From: DATAAP01 sp041690495
GTDB lineage: Bacteria > Pseudomonadota > Alphaproteobacteria > CACIAM-22H2
DNA: 64,000 nt
Direction of reading: 5' to 3'
Assembly (NCBI GenBank): GCA_041690495.1
Contig: JAWLHE010000002.1
Span: 62,001 to 126,000 of the forward strand
In this document: positions 1 to 7,698 of the stretch, one piece after another
Position numbering within the stretch: position 1 is the stretch's first letter
Layout: every line of letters begins with the position of its first letter
Position numbers and translations under genes: made by a program
Notes under the pieces: model-generated
Seen by the model: the letters and a program-made list of their open reading frames with translations, nothing else
Databases searched by the model: none
What the model was told of the DNA's origin: nothing

Positions 1-1
1 C

Positions 2-1234
2 AGCCGCCTGACCGGCGGTGTGTACACCACGTCCGCCGACGGCGTGTGGCAATTCGTTCAGTACGGGCTGAACGTCATCGCCACCAATTTTGCCGATGAC
101 GTCCAGTCATATGTGATCGGGTCATCGGCCAACTTCGCCCCGCTTTCGGCCGACGCGCCGAGGGCGAAATATCTGTCGATCTGGAGGGACTTCATCGTGC
201 TCGGTCATCTCCATGACAACCCGCAGCGTGTCCGGTGGTCCGCGATCGACGATCCGACCGGCTTTCCGGCGATCGGGACGTCGCAGGCCGCGCAGGTTCA
301 GTCGGACCAGCAGGACCTGGTGGGCGAAGGCGGCTGGATCCAGGGAATCGTGGGGGGCCTGGGCGGCGCGGATGGCATTGTCATCCAGGAGCGGGCGCTG
401 TGGCGCGTGACCTATGTCGGTCCGCCATTGATCTTCGCCTTCGATCTGGTGGAGGGCGCCCGGGGAACGCCGGCGCCGGGAAGCATCGTCCAGCTGGGCG
501 GGGTCGTCGCCTATCTCGGCGAGGACGGATTCTATCTGTTCGACGGAAACGGGTCCCGCCCGATCGGCAACGAGAAGATCGACAAGACCTTCTTCGCCGA
601 CTTCGATCAGACCTATTCGGCCCGCATGTCGAGCGCGGTGGACCCCATCAACAAGATTTTCTACTGGGCCTATCCGGGATCCGGGAATCTCGGCGGCACT
701 CCGAATCGGATGCTGGCCTACAACTGGGCTCTCGATCGCTGGTCCGTGATCGAGCTCGGCGGAATCGAGCTTGTCTTTCGTGCAGCCAGCTTCGGCTACA
801 ACGCGGACAATGCCGACGGACTCGGTTACACGGTCGAGACGTCGCCGTTCGGGCCGGACTCCCGGTTCTGGGCTGGAGGCAAGTCCATCCTGTCGGGATT
901 CGACGTCAATCACAGGCTCGGGTTCTTCTCGGGCGCGAGCCTCGAGGCGACGGTCGAGACGGGCGATCTCGATCTCGCGGAGGGCCGCCGCGCCTTCGTC
1001 AACGGCATTCGACCCGTGGCGGATGCCGGCACGATCCTGACCTCCATCGGCCACCGCGACAGCCAAGCCGCAGCTGTCGCGTATACGCCGCCGAGCGTCC
1101 CCGCGGCTGACGGGTTCTGTCCGCAGCGCGTGTCGACCCGGTTTCCGCGCGCGAGGATACAAATTCCGGCGGGGACGGCCTGGTCGCACCTGTCGGCCTT
1201 CGAAGCGCGCATAAAGCCGGAAGGCACGCGATGA
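2..1234 (+). CDS. Phage structural protein, P22 gp10-like (5' end outside window)
   Basis: The frame is open to the left window edge, so this is the C-terminal ~410 residues of a longer protein. It has the repeating beta-strand pattern with G/D turns expected of a beta-propeller-like phage head-completion or tail-accessory protein, for example the motifs WRDFIVLGHL, VRWSAIDDP, YLGEDGFYLFDG and FYWAYPG. From memory these recur in P22 gp10 'packaged DNA stabilization' type proteins of podovirus-like prophages; that family assignment is inference. The gene is followed with an ATGA overlap by a small phage protein, and all genes to 5.7 kb fit a virion or lysis module. Alternative: another podoviral tail-tube component. 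Confidence 0.55.
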   Translation, partial: SRLTGGVYTTSADGVWQFVQYGLNVIATNFADDVQSYVIGSSANFAPLSADAPRAKYLSIWRDFIVLGHLHDNPQRVRWSAIDDPTGFPAIGTSQAAQVQSDQQDLVGEGGWIQGIVGGLGGADGIVIQERALWRVTYVGPPLIFAFDLVEGARGTPAPGSIVQLGGVVAYLGEDGFYLFDGNGSRPIGNEKIDKTFFADFDQTYSARMSSAVDPINKIFYWAYPGSGNLGGTPNRMLAYNWALDRWSVIELGGIELVFRAASFGYNADNADGLGYTVETSPFGPDSRFWAGGKSILSGFDVNHRLGFFSGASLEATVETGDLDLAEGRRAFVNGIRPVADAGTILTSIGHRDSQAAAVAYTPPSVPAADGFCPQRVSTRFPRARIQIPAGTAWSHLSAFEARIKPEGTR

Positions 1235-1518
1235 GGATCGACAACGAGCGCGAGCATCGCCGTCTGATCCTGCAGACGCTCGCCGGCCGTACCGGCCTCG
1301 TTACGCTATCGGCGGGGGCCGCGACGACGACAATTGTCGACGGAGGGATTCGCTGCGACAGCCCCGTAATTCTCGTGCCTGCGACTGCCAGCGCCGCCGC
1401 GGAGATGGCAGGCGGCACGCTTCACGTGGACGAGGGGGCACGACCGAACGGATCTGTTGTCATAACGCATGCGATCAGTCCGGTGGCGGATCGCATGTTC
1501 CGGTACTTCATCGGCTGA
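1231..1518 (+). CDS. Small phage hypothetical protein
   Basis: A 95-residue protein whose ATG overlaps the stop codon of the preceding structural gene (ATGA), implying translational coupling. After a charged N-terminus (RIDNEREHRR) it is rich in T, A, G and V with short beta-strand-like stretches, and has no signal peptide or membrane segment. I do not recognise a family. Position and coupling suggest a minor virion component or decoration protein; the function is unknown. Confidence 0.6.
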   Translation: MRIDNEREHRRLILQTLAGRTGLVTLSAGAATTTIVDGGIRCDSPVILVPATASAAAEMAGGTLHVDEGARPNGSVVITHAISPVADRMFRYFIG

Positions 1519-1609
1519 AGAGCAGGATCGCCCGGGCGTTTGCGCCGGCTGTTCCCTGCCATTCCGCGCGCGTGCGGAGTCCTGATCCTGACCCAATAGC
1601 GAGGGCATC

Positions 1610-2041
1610 GTGTCCGTTGCAATCGAGCTCGTCCTGATTCCTGCGGGCCACGTTGGCGCGGTGTGGCACCTGGCCGAGCCGCACCTCAGGAGGGCGCTGT
1701 CCTACGCGGACGGAGAGTTCACGCTTGAGGATGTCCGCAAGCTCATGGAAGAGGGCCGGTTCCAGCTTTGGATGGGATGGGATCTCGGGCGCAGGCAGGC
1801 GGTCGGCGCGGGCGTGACCGAGATCTTCGACTATCCGCGCAGGCGCGTGTGCTTCCTGGTGCTCTGGGCGTCGGAAGCGCCGCGCGCCACATGGTTGCCT
1901 TGCCTCAAGACCGTCGAGCAGTGGGCGGCCGCGCAAGGCTGTATCGCAATGCGCCTGCTGGGCCGCAAGGGCTGGGCGCGCGTGCTCAATGGATATCGTC
2001 CGCAATACACCGTTTTCGTGAGGTCCTTCGATGATGCATGA
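1610..2041 (+). CDS. Phage GNAT-like protein (T7 gp13-like virion or assembly protein)
   Basis: A 143-residue protein starting at GTG after a GAGGG-type ribosome binding site. It begins with a hydrophobic strand (IELVLIPAGHVG) and contains FTLEDVRKLMEEGRFQLWMG, followed by a central strand-turn-strand and an ending of the form W..VLNGYRPQYTVFVR. This layout resembles the degenerate acetyltransferase-fold proteins found among podovirus internal-virion genes. The classic acetyl-CoA loop (Q/RxxGxG/A) is not evident, so enzymatic activity is doubtful. Its last codons overlap the first possible start of the next gene. Family assignment is from memory and moderate. Confidence 0.5.
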   Translation: MSVAIELVLIPAGHVGAVWHLAEPHLRRALSYADGEFTLEDVRKLMEEGRFQLWMGWDLGRRQAVGAGVTEIFDYPRRRVCFLVLWASEAPRATWLPCLKTVEQWAAAQGCIAMRLLGRKGWARVLNGYRPQYTVFVRSFDDA

Positions 2042-2942
2042 ACTGAAAAAGCGCAGCCTCGCACTATGCGGAGAGGATGAAAGCTGGGTCTTCGCCGCGC
2101 ACGACATGGCGCCGCGCGGCTGCTTCAAGGGCGGCGGCGGGGGCGGCGGCACCCAGCAGGTCGTCCAGAAAAGCGACCCCTGGTCGGGCCAGCAGGACTA
2201 CCTGACCGAAATCTTCGCCCGCGCCCAGCAGCAGTCGCGGATCCCGCAGCGGTTCTTTCCCGGCCAGACCTTCGCCGGCCTGTCGCCGGAGACCGAGACC
2301 GCCCTGCAACTGCAGACGCAGCGGGCGATGACGGGCTCGCCGCTCACCAGCGCGGCACAGACCGAGCTCACGAAGACCCTGTCGGGCGACTACCTGACCG
2401 CCGGCAATCCTTATTTCGGCGCCATGGTGGACCGCATATCGAACGAGGTGGCGCCGCGGCTCGGCGCGCAATTCTCGGCGGCGGGCCGGTACGGCTCCGG
2501 CGCCCATGCCCATGCGCTCGCCTCGGCGCTGAGCGACACGGCAGGGCAGCTCGCCTTTCAGAACTACGGCGAGGAGCGCGGCAATCAGATCCGCGGAATG
2601 CTGTTCGCGCCGCAGCTTGCCCAGCAGGATTATTTCGATGCCGCCAAACTGGCAGAGGTCGGCAGTCTGCGAGAAAGCCTCCAGCAACAGGCGATCGACG
2701 AAGCGCGGGCGCGCCATGACTTCGCACAGATGGAGCCGTGGCAAAGACTCGGTCTCTACAATCAGCTCATTCAGGGCAATTACGGCGGCCAGTCGACGAC
2801 GACCACGACGCTGCCGCGGCGCCCGATCGGCGCCGACATTCTCGGCGGCGCCAACGCGGGCGCGGAGCTCGGCTTCCTGTTCGGCGGGCCCTGGGGCGCC
2901 GCTGCGGGGGCGGGCATCGGCGGACTGCTCGGACTGTTCTGA
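2031..2942 (+). CDS. Phage virion protein with glycine-rich N-terminus and GxxxG C-terminus
   Basis: Encodes up to 303 residues. The first ATG (2031) overlaps the upstream gene by 11 bases; an in-frame ATG at 2106 gives a 278-residue product beginning next to a run of seven glycines, and this may be the true start. After the glycine run comes QKSDPWSGQQDYLTEIFARA, a pattern common in podovirus-like tail or internal virion proteins. The middle is helical and Q/A-rich. The end (GGANAGAELGFLFGGPWGAAAG) is a glycine-zipper-like hydrophobic segment that could insert into membranes, as ejection proteins do. A role in genome ejection is inference. Confidence 0.55.
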   Translation: MMHELKKRSLALCGEDESWVFAAHDMAPRGCFKGGGGGGGTQQVVQKSDPWSGQQDYLTEIFARAQQQSRIPQRFFPGQTFAGLSPETETALQLQTQRAMTGSPLTSAAQTELTKTLSGDYLTAGNPYFGAMVDRISNEVAPRLGAQFSAAGRYGSGAHAHALASALSDTAGQLAFQNYGEERGNQIRGMLFAPQLAQQDYFDAAKLAEVGSLRESLQQQAIDEARARHDFAQMEPWQRLGLYNQLIQGNYGGQSTTTTTLPRRPIGADILGGANAGAELGFLFGGPWGAAAGAGIGGLLGLF

Positions 2943-3003
2943 GGCGCACGGGCGCCAGCCGCGCACCCGGCTCTCCTGCACGCAATCAAGCGAGGACCCT
3001 TCA

Positions 3004-4107
3004 ATGCCAGAGATATCATCCGCCGCCTTCTCCGAGACGGATGCCTCCAACAACGCCGCGCCGCCGGCAGGCTTTCCCGAAGGCATGAACATGTCCGGCC
3101 TGAACGACTCCGGCCGGTCCTTGATGGGCGCCGTCAAGCGTTTCTGGGGGCGCATGCAGGGCCGGTACGCGTCGACCGGGTCCGCGAACGCATATCTGCT
3201 GACGCCGGACGCGGCGCTGGCCGCCTATGTCACCGGGGAGCGATATTCGTTCCGGGCCAGCTTCGCGAACACGGCCTCGGCCACGCTGGACATCTCCGCG
3301 CTGGGCGCGCGCACGCTCAAGAAGATGACGCTGTCCGGGAAAACGAATCTGTCTCCGGGTGACATCCAGGCCGGCCAACCGGTCACCGTCGAATTCGACG
3401 GCACGGACATGGTCATGGTCACGCCGGCCGGCACCACCGCTTACGATGCGCCGCCGACCGGAATGATCGCGCCGTTCGCCGGCGCCACGGTTCCCGACGG
3501 CTGGCTGCTTTGCGACGGAGCCGCCGTATCGCGGACCACCTATGCCGCGCTGTTCGCGGTCATATCCACGACGTACGGGGCGGGCGACGGCACGAGCAGC
3601 TTCAACCTCCCCGACCTTCGCGGCCGCGTGGCGCTCGGTCGGGACGACATGGGCGGCATGGCGGTAAATCGCGCCCAGCTGACGACCACCTTGAGTACGA
3701 CCAACGGCAGCAACGCCGCCGAGGTCGCCTCCAGCAGCAACCTGTCGATCGGCATGGTCGTCATCTCGGCCAGCGTGCCGGCCGGCACGACCGTCACCGC
3801 CATCAGCGGCACGACCGTCACCATGTCAGCGAACGCCACCGCGACGGCGGCCGGCGCCGTGGCACGCTTCTCGCTCCTGAGCGACGCGCAGTCGCTTGGC
3901 GGAACCGGCGGCGCCCAGACCCACGCTTTGGTCACGGCGCAGATGCCCGCACATACGCATACGTATACGGACGTACAGAGCGCAGGAAGCAATACACTTC
4001 CTGCGGGTGGCAACGTAGGTATCTCAAATACTAGTGCTACGGGCGGAAACCAGCCTCATCCCAATGTTCAGCCGTCGATCGTTCTCAATTACTTGATTCG
4101 GATTTAG
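3004..4107 (+). CDS. Phage tail-collar / tail fibre protein
   Basis: A 367-residue protein starting at ATG 3004 behind GAGGACC. Its middle (from about residue 150) is a clear phage tail collar domain: PTGMIAPFAGATVPDGWLLC, then YAALFAVISTTYGAGDG and FNLPDLRGRVALGRDDMGG. This domain caps short tail fibres and host-binding proteins. After a Thr/Ser/Ala-rich insert the C-terminus has a histidine pair motif (MPAHTHTY), as in T4 gp12-like fibres that bind metal on the trimer axis, and the typical ending QPSIVLNYLIRI. The last ~150 bases are less GC-rich than the rest. The gene ends 23 bases inside the convergent acetyltransferase gene. Confidence 0.85.
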   Translation: MPEISSAAFSETDASNNAAPPAGFPEGMNMSGLNDSGRSLMGAVKRFWGRMQGRYASTGSANAYLLTPDAALAAYVTGERYSFRASFANTASATLDISALGARTLKKMTLSGKTNLSPGDIQAGQPVTVEFDGTDMVMVTPAGTTAYDAPPTGMIAPFAGATVPDGWLLCDGAAVSRTTYAALFAVISTTYGAGDGTSSFNLPDLRGRVALGRDDMGGMAVNRAQLTTTLSTTNGSNAAEVASSSNLSIGMVVISASVPAGTTVTAISGTTVTMSANATATAAGAVARFSLLSDAQSLGGTGGAQTHALVTAQMPAHTHTYTDVQSAGSNTLPAGGNVGISNTSATGGNQPHPNVQPSIVLNYLIRI

Positions 4108-4606
4108 GGCGGATTTGTCCCAGCACGCATACATCAACATATCTGCCATCGATGTGTGCGGCCTCTCTCATGACGCCTTCCCGAGTAAACCCGGCCCGCA
4201 CGTAAGCTTTAATGGCTCGCTCATTATTTGAGAAGACACGCAACCAAACGCGATGAAGGTTCAAATCTTTCCATGCGAAAGCAAGTAGGAGCTTTAACGC
4301 TTCGGTACCATAACCGCGCCCTCTATTCGCTTCATCTCCGATCCTGATTGTGAGTTCTGCAGATCGATGAATTGGATCGATGTCGATCAGCTGCGTTACG
4401 CCCACTAACTCGCCATCGACACGAATCGCAAAGGCAACCTTCGTGGACGCCTTTCCTAAAGAACTGATCCAATCTTTGTGATTCTCCCAATGAACCGGTT
4501 TGTAGGGCGCATTGAAGCGAACTGTGTCCGGGTCGTTTATCCAACGAAAAAGCGTTTCGCCGTCCTCCATACCGATGGAAGTGAGCGCAATTTTTGGCTC
4601 GGTCAT
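4085..4606 (-). CDS. RimJ/RimL-type GNAT N-acetyltransferase (prophage moron)
   Basis: A 173-residue GNAT protein on the opposite strand to all surrounding phage genes. It shows the RimJ/RimL layout: LTSIGMEDGETLFRWINDPD at the N-terminus, the acetyl-CoA loop RIGDEANRGRGYGTEALKLL (Q/RxxGxG/A type), then LNLHRVWLRVFSNNERAIKA and a YVRAGFTREG C-terminal strand. Such enzymes acetylate protein N-termini, amino sugars or small molecules; the substrate cannot be told. Base composition is visibly lower in GC than the neighbours and codon use is less biased, so the gene was probably acquired as prophage cargo. Its 3' end overlaps the tail-fibre gene by 23 bases. Confidence 0.85.
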   Translation of the reverse strand: MTEPKIALTSIGMEDGETLFRWINDPDTVRFNAPYKPVHWENHKDWISSLGKASTKVAFAIRVDGELVGVTQLIDIDPIHRSAELTIRIGDEANRGRGYGTEALKLLLAFAWKDLNLHRVWLRVFSNNERAIKAYVRAGFTREGVMREAAHIDGRYVDVCVLGQIRPKSESSN

Positions 4607-4693
4607 GTGCGTCTCGTGCTCCGGCGGCCTTTACGGCCCCTGATTGGAAACTTTGGTTGATCGCCTTTTTTACTCATAACCTAAGGAGAACAT

Positions 4694-5050
4694 ATGGCAA
4701 AGCGACTGAATCCGTGTGACCGGATCAACTGCTCGAGTCGGCGTTTAAGGTTTCAACTACTCGGCGCTTTCGCCTGCACACTGGCGACGGTCCTACCGGG
4801 ATCGGCCGATGCGCAGCAGGCCTGTGCTCCGATGAGGGCCGTTTTCGAAAGGCTCCGCGTCGAGCATGGGGAGATTCCGGCGGTGGCGATGCTGGACCAG
4901 CGCGGGAACAGGCTGGTCATCCTGGCCAACCCGGCGACGCGCTCGTGGTCGATGTTCGTCCTGCCTTCGGGAGGCGATGCGTTTGCCTGCCTGGTCGCTA
5001 CGGGGCACGAGTTCGGCCCGGGCAACCTGCTGCAAGGGAGGCAGTCGTGA
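4694..5050 (+). CDS. Small exported prophage protein, possibly lysis-related
   Basis: A 118-residue protein with a strong ribosome binding site (AAGGAGA, 6 bases before ATG). The N-terminus is basic, followed by a hydrophobic stretch (LLGAFACTLATVLPG) and a likely signal peptidase site after ADA. The mature part (~78 residues) contains two cysteines that could form a disulfide and a strand-rich core (VAMLDQRGNRLVILANP). I do not recognise the family. It overlaps the next small gene (GTGA) and lies in the putative holin module, so a lysis or periplasmic role is suggested by context only. Confidence 0.6.
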   Translation: MAKRLNPCDRINCSSRRLRFQLLGAFACTLATVLPGSADAQQACAPMRAVFERLRVEHGEIPAVAMLDQRGNRLVILANPATRSWSMFVLPSGGDAFACLVATGHEFGPGNLLQGRQS

Positions 5051-5244
5051 TCGGGGACCATGCCGAACTCGACAAGCGACTGACCGCGCACGAGGCGGTG
5101 TGCGCGGAGCGATACGGCAACATCGTTGCGCGGCTCGGGCGGGTCGAGAAGATTCTGATCGGGGTCGCCGGCTCCCTGATCGGAGGCATGACCATCGCCT
5201 TGTGGCAGATCGCCACGGTCGCCGCGGAAATCGCCGGCCGGTAG
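5047..5244 (+). CDS. Small coiled-coil plus one-TM phage protein (XhlA/spanin-like)
   Basis: A 65-residue protein starting with GTG at 5047, overlapping the preceding stop. Residues ~3-35 form an amphipathic helix (LDKRLTAHEAVCAERYGNIV) and the C-terminal half is a single membrane span (LIGVAGSLIGGMTIALWQIA). This arrangement matches the haemolysin XhlA-like or holin-accessory proteins found beside phage holins. Assignment rests on topology and position upstream of a 3TM holin, not on a specific catalytic motif. Confidence 0.55.
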   Translation: MIGDHAELDKRLTAHEAVCAERYGNIVARLGRVEKILIGVAGSLIGGMTIALWQIATVAAEIAGR

Positions 5245-5273
5245 GCGCTGCCCGGAACGTACGAGGAGGGATC

Positions 5274-5666
5274 ATGATGGCAGCATGGCTGGTCGCGCTG
5301 GCGCCGAAGCTCATCGAGCTTCTGGCGCAATACATTCCCGATCCGACCGCGCGGGAGAAGGCCGTCCAAGCGCTGTTCGCGTTGCTGCAGGACGGCGACC
5401 GCGCCCAGATGGCGGTGAACCAGCAGGAAGCGGGCCACGCTGCGCTCTTCGTGGCGGGCTGGCGTCCTGCCATCGGGTGGACCTGTGCAGCGGCGCTCGC
5501 GTTCGAATATCTGGTCTCGCCGTTGGGACAGTGGATCGGCTTCATCGCCGGCCATCCCATCCCGAAGCCGCCGACGCTCTCCGACAATCTGTTCGAGCTC
5601 ATGATGGGGATGCTTGGCCTGGGTGCGCTCAGATCGCTTGAGAAGATCAAGGGCGCAGCGCGTTGA
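5274..5666 (+). CDS. Phage / GTA-type holin, 3TM family
   Basis: A 130-residue protein with an excellent ribosome binding site (GAGGAGGG) 4 bases before ATG. It carries the signature region of the 'holin of 3TMs, for gene-transfer release' family: NQQEAGHAALFVAGWRPAIG followed by WTCAAALAFEYLVSPLGQW, then a C-terminal hydrophobic helix (LFELMMGMLGLGALRSLEKI). Holins of this family permeabilise the inner membrane at the end of phage or gene-transfer-agent production. It is the last recognisable phage gene; no endolysin follows before the host gene upp. Confidence 0.8.
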   Translation: MMAAWLVALAPKLIELLAQYIPDPTAREKAVQALFALLQDGDRAQMAVNQQEAGHAALFVAGWRPAIGWTCAAALAFEYLVSPLGQWIGFIAGHPIPKPPTLSDNLFELMMGMLGLGALRSLEKIKGAAR

Positions 5667-5985
5667 CTCCTAAAGTAATGCCGCTTTGGCGACATTCTCC
5701 ATCACGTCGGAAATTCCGGCGAAAATGCGCGAATTCCGGAGAGTGCCGAAGCCAGGCGCGCCCATTGTCAGCGACGGCCCTACACGTAGTCCCTGGTGCA
5801 GCGGGTGTGCACGCCTGCGCGGCTTCCGCGCGGTCTCAGCATCGGCAATTGCCGCTGCCGCGGTGATGATCAGCCGGTATCCGTGGAGCCGCAATTGCCA
5901 GGAGACCGGGAACCTCGGCAAGAGCTGCATCAGGTGCTTTGTCAAACGCCGCGCTGCTTGTAGTGTCGCAGGGCAGGGGGAGTGC
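5667..5985. other. Intergenic stretch at the prophage/host boundary
   Basis: About 320 bases between the holin and upp. I see no convincing gene, tRNA or attachment site. It probably contains the upp promoter near its right end and the prophage boundary. Short open frames on both strands here lack ribosome binding sites and family signatures. Confidence 0.4.
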
Positions 5986-6618
5986 ATGGCCGGAAAAGCG
6001 CGCGTCATCGATCATCCGCTGATACAGCACAAGCTGACGCGCATGCGCCAGCGGGAAACCGGCGCTGCGGAATTTCGTCGCCTCCTGCGAGAGATCGCGA
6101 TGCTCATGGCATACGAGGTCATGCGCGAGCAGAAGCTGCGGATGATCACCATCGAAACGCCGGTCGCGACCACGCAGGCACCGATCCTCGCCGCGAAGAA
6201 TGTCTGTCTCGTTTCCATACTGCGGGCCGGGAGCGGCCTGCTCGATGGCATGCTGGACGTGGTGCCCGAGGCGCGGGTCGGCCATGTCGGGATCTACCGC
6301 GACCCGACGACACTCGAGGCGGTGGAATACTATTGCAAGCTTCCGACCGACATCGCGGAACGCGAAGTTTTCCTGCTTGATCCCATGCTCGCGACCGGCC
6401 ATTCGGCCGTCGCGGCGATCAGCCGCATCCGGGCGTCGGGGGCGAGCGTGATCCGATATGTGTGTCTGCTCGCTGCACCCGAGGGCCTCGAGGCGCTTTA
6501 CGCCAGCCATCCGGACGTCACGATCTACACGACGGCCATCGACTCCCACCTCAACGAGCACGGCTACATCGTCCCCGGGCTCGGCGACGCCGGCGACCGC
6601 CTGTTCGGGACCCGCTAA
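5986..6618 (+). CDS. upp: Uracil phosphoribosyltransferase
   Basis: A 210-residue enzyme, normal length for UPRT, which salvages uracil with PRPP to give UMP. Evidence: N-terminal IDHPLIQHKLTRMRQRETG, the PRPP-contact segment SILRAGSGLLDGML, the PRPP-binding loop DPMLATGHS at residues 132-140, and the C-terminal uracil-binding signature GYIVPGLGDAGDRLFGT. The loop normally reads DPMLATGGS, so the second glycine is replaced by histidine; SGLLDG also departs from the usual LGMVDG. It is likely active but somewhat divergent. The start ATG follows GGGGGAG. It stands next to a DapA-family gene with no obvious functional link. Confidence 0.9.
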   Translation: MAGKARVIDHPLIQHKLTRMRQRETGAAEFRRLLREIAMLMAYEVMREQKLRMITIETPVATTQAPILAAKNVCLVSILRAGSGLLDGMLDVVPEARVGHVGIYRDPTTLEAVEYYCKLPTDIAEREVFLLDPMLATGHSAVAAISRIRASGASVIRYVCLLAAPEGLEALYASHPDVTIYTTAIDSHLNEHGYIVPGLGDAGDRLFGTR

Positions 6619-6690
6619 GATCGCGGTCCAATTGTTGCGGGCGGAAAAAGCTGCTACGACTGACGGCATCCATCCTTGGGACGCACGCAG

Positions 6691-7668
6691 ATGACCAAAC
6701 TGCTCGATGAAAGCGCGAAGGGCGTCTACATCATATCGGCGACGCCGTTCACCGATGCCGGCGAACTCGACCTCGACAGCACCGACCGGCTGATCGACTT
6801 CTATCTCGAGAACGGCGTCGACGGGATCACCATTCTTGGGGTCATGGGCGAAGCACCCAAGCTGTCGCCGACCGAGTCGGTCGCTTTCGCCGAACGCGTG
6901 CTGAAGCGGGTGAATGGCCGCGTCCAGATCATCGTCGGCGCGAGCAGCCCGGGGACGCGCAATCTCAAGGCCTTCGCCGGCAAGATGATGGATCTCGGAG
7001 CCGCGGGCGTGATGGTCTCACCGATCGCCGGACTGAAGACGGACGAGCAGATCGAGACCTATTTCGCCGGGGTCGTGCGCGAGCTGGGCGACAACGTCCC
7101 CGTCGTGCTGCAGGATTATCCGCAGCTCACCAATGTCTTCATGTCGGCCGGCCTGATCGACCGGATGTTCGCACAGTGGCCGAGCCTGAAGGTCATGAAG
7201 CACGAGGAAAGCCCCGGGCTGCGCAAGATTTCCAGGCTGCGGGCGAGCGAGGCGAAGGGCACGCGCCGCAGAATCAGCATTCTGGTCGGCAACAGCGCCA
7301 TGCATCTGCCTCAGGAGCTGCGCCGCGGCGTCGACGGCGCCAATACCGGTGTGGCCTATCCGGAAATGCTGGTCGAGGTGTGCCGCCGTTTCTTCGCCGG
7401 CGATGCCGAGGGCGCCGAGGACCTGTACGATCTTTATCTGCCGATCATCCGGCATGAGCAGCAGGCCGGAATCGGCCTCGCCATCCGCAAGGAGATCTTC
7501 CGCCGTCGCGGCGTCATCAAATCGGCGCAGCTGCGCGCGCCGGGACCTACGCTCGATGCGGACGATCACAAGGAGCTCGATGGCCTGATGGCGCGGCTGG
7601 AGCGCAAGCTCAAGGACCGCGGCCTTGCTGCCGGCGCCGACGCAGGACGCCGGCGCGCTGCCGGGTGA
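6691..7668 (+). CDS. Dihydrodipicolinate synthase family (DapA/NAL-like) lyase
   Basis: A 325-residue TIM-barrel aldolase of the DapA/N-acetylneuraminate lyase superfamily. Visible: GVYIISATPFTDAGELD at the N-terminus, GITILGVMGEAPKLSPTE (the pyruvate-binding G-x-x-GE segment), IIVGAS, and the Schiff-base lysine K170 in LKVMKHEESPG. The usual catalytic tyrosine motif YNxPxxT is replaced by QDYP (Q141-D142-Y143-P144), with the tyrosine shifted two positions. A subgroup of the superfamily carries this QDYP form and is not true DapA, so lysine biosynthesis is unlikely; a sugar-acid or hydroxyproline-type lyase or dehydratase fits better. The C-terminus is Arg/Ala-rich. An in-frame TTG lies 15 bases upstream. 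Confidence 0.8.
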   Translation: MTKLLDESAKGVYIISATPFTDAGELDLDSTDRLIDFYLENGVDGITILGVMGEAPKLSPTESVAFAERVLKRVNGRVQIIVGASSPGTRNLKAFAGKMMDLGAAGVMVSPIAGLKTDEQIETYFAGVVRELGDNVPVVLQDYPQLTNVFMSAGLIDRMFAQWPSLKVMKHEESPGLRKISRLRASEAKGTRRRISILVGNSAMHLPQELRRGVDGANTGVAYPEMLVEVCRRFFAGDAEGAEDLYDLYLPIIRHEQQAGIGLAIRKEIFRRRGVIKSAQLRAPGPTLDADDHKELDGLMARLERKLKDRGLAAGADAGRRRAAG

Positions 7669-7698
7669 TATGCGCGCCGGCGGCCGCATAGGCATGCC

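Noticed and set aside
5670..6008. Minus-strand frame with a short Usg-like stretch (LHGYRL)
   Set aside because: About a dozen residues vaguely recall the Usg family, but the conserved WQDYD region is lost or out of frame. Too weak to call even a pseudogene.
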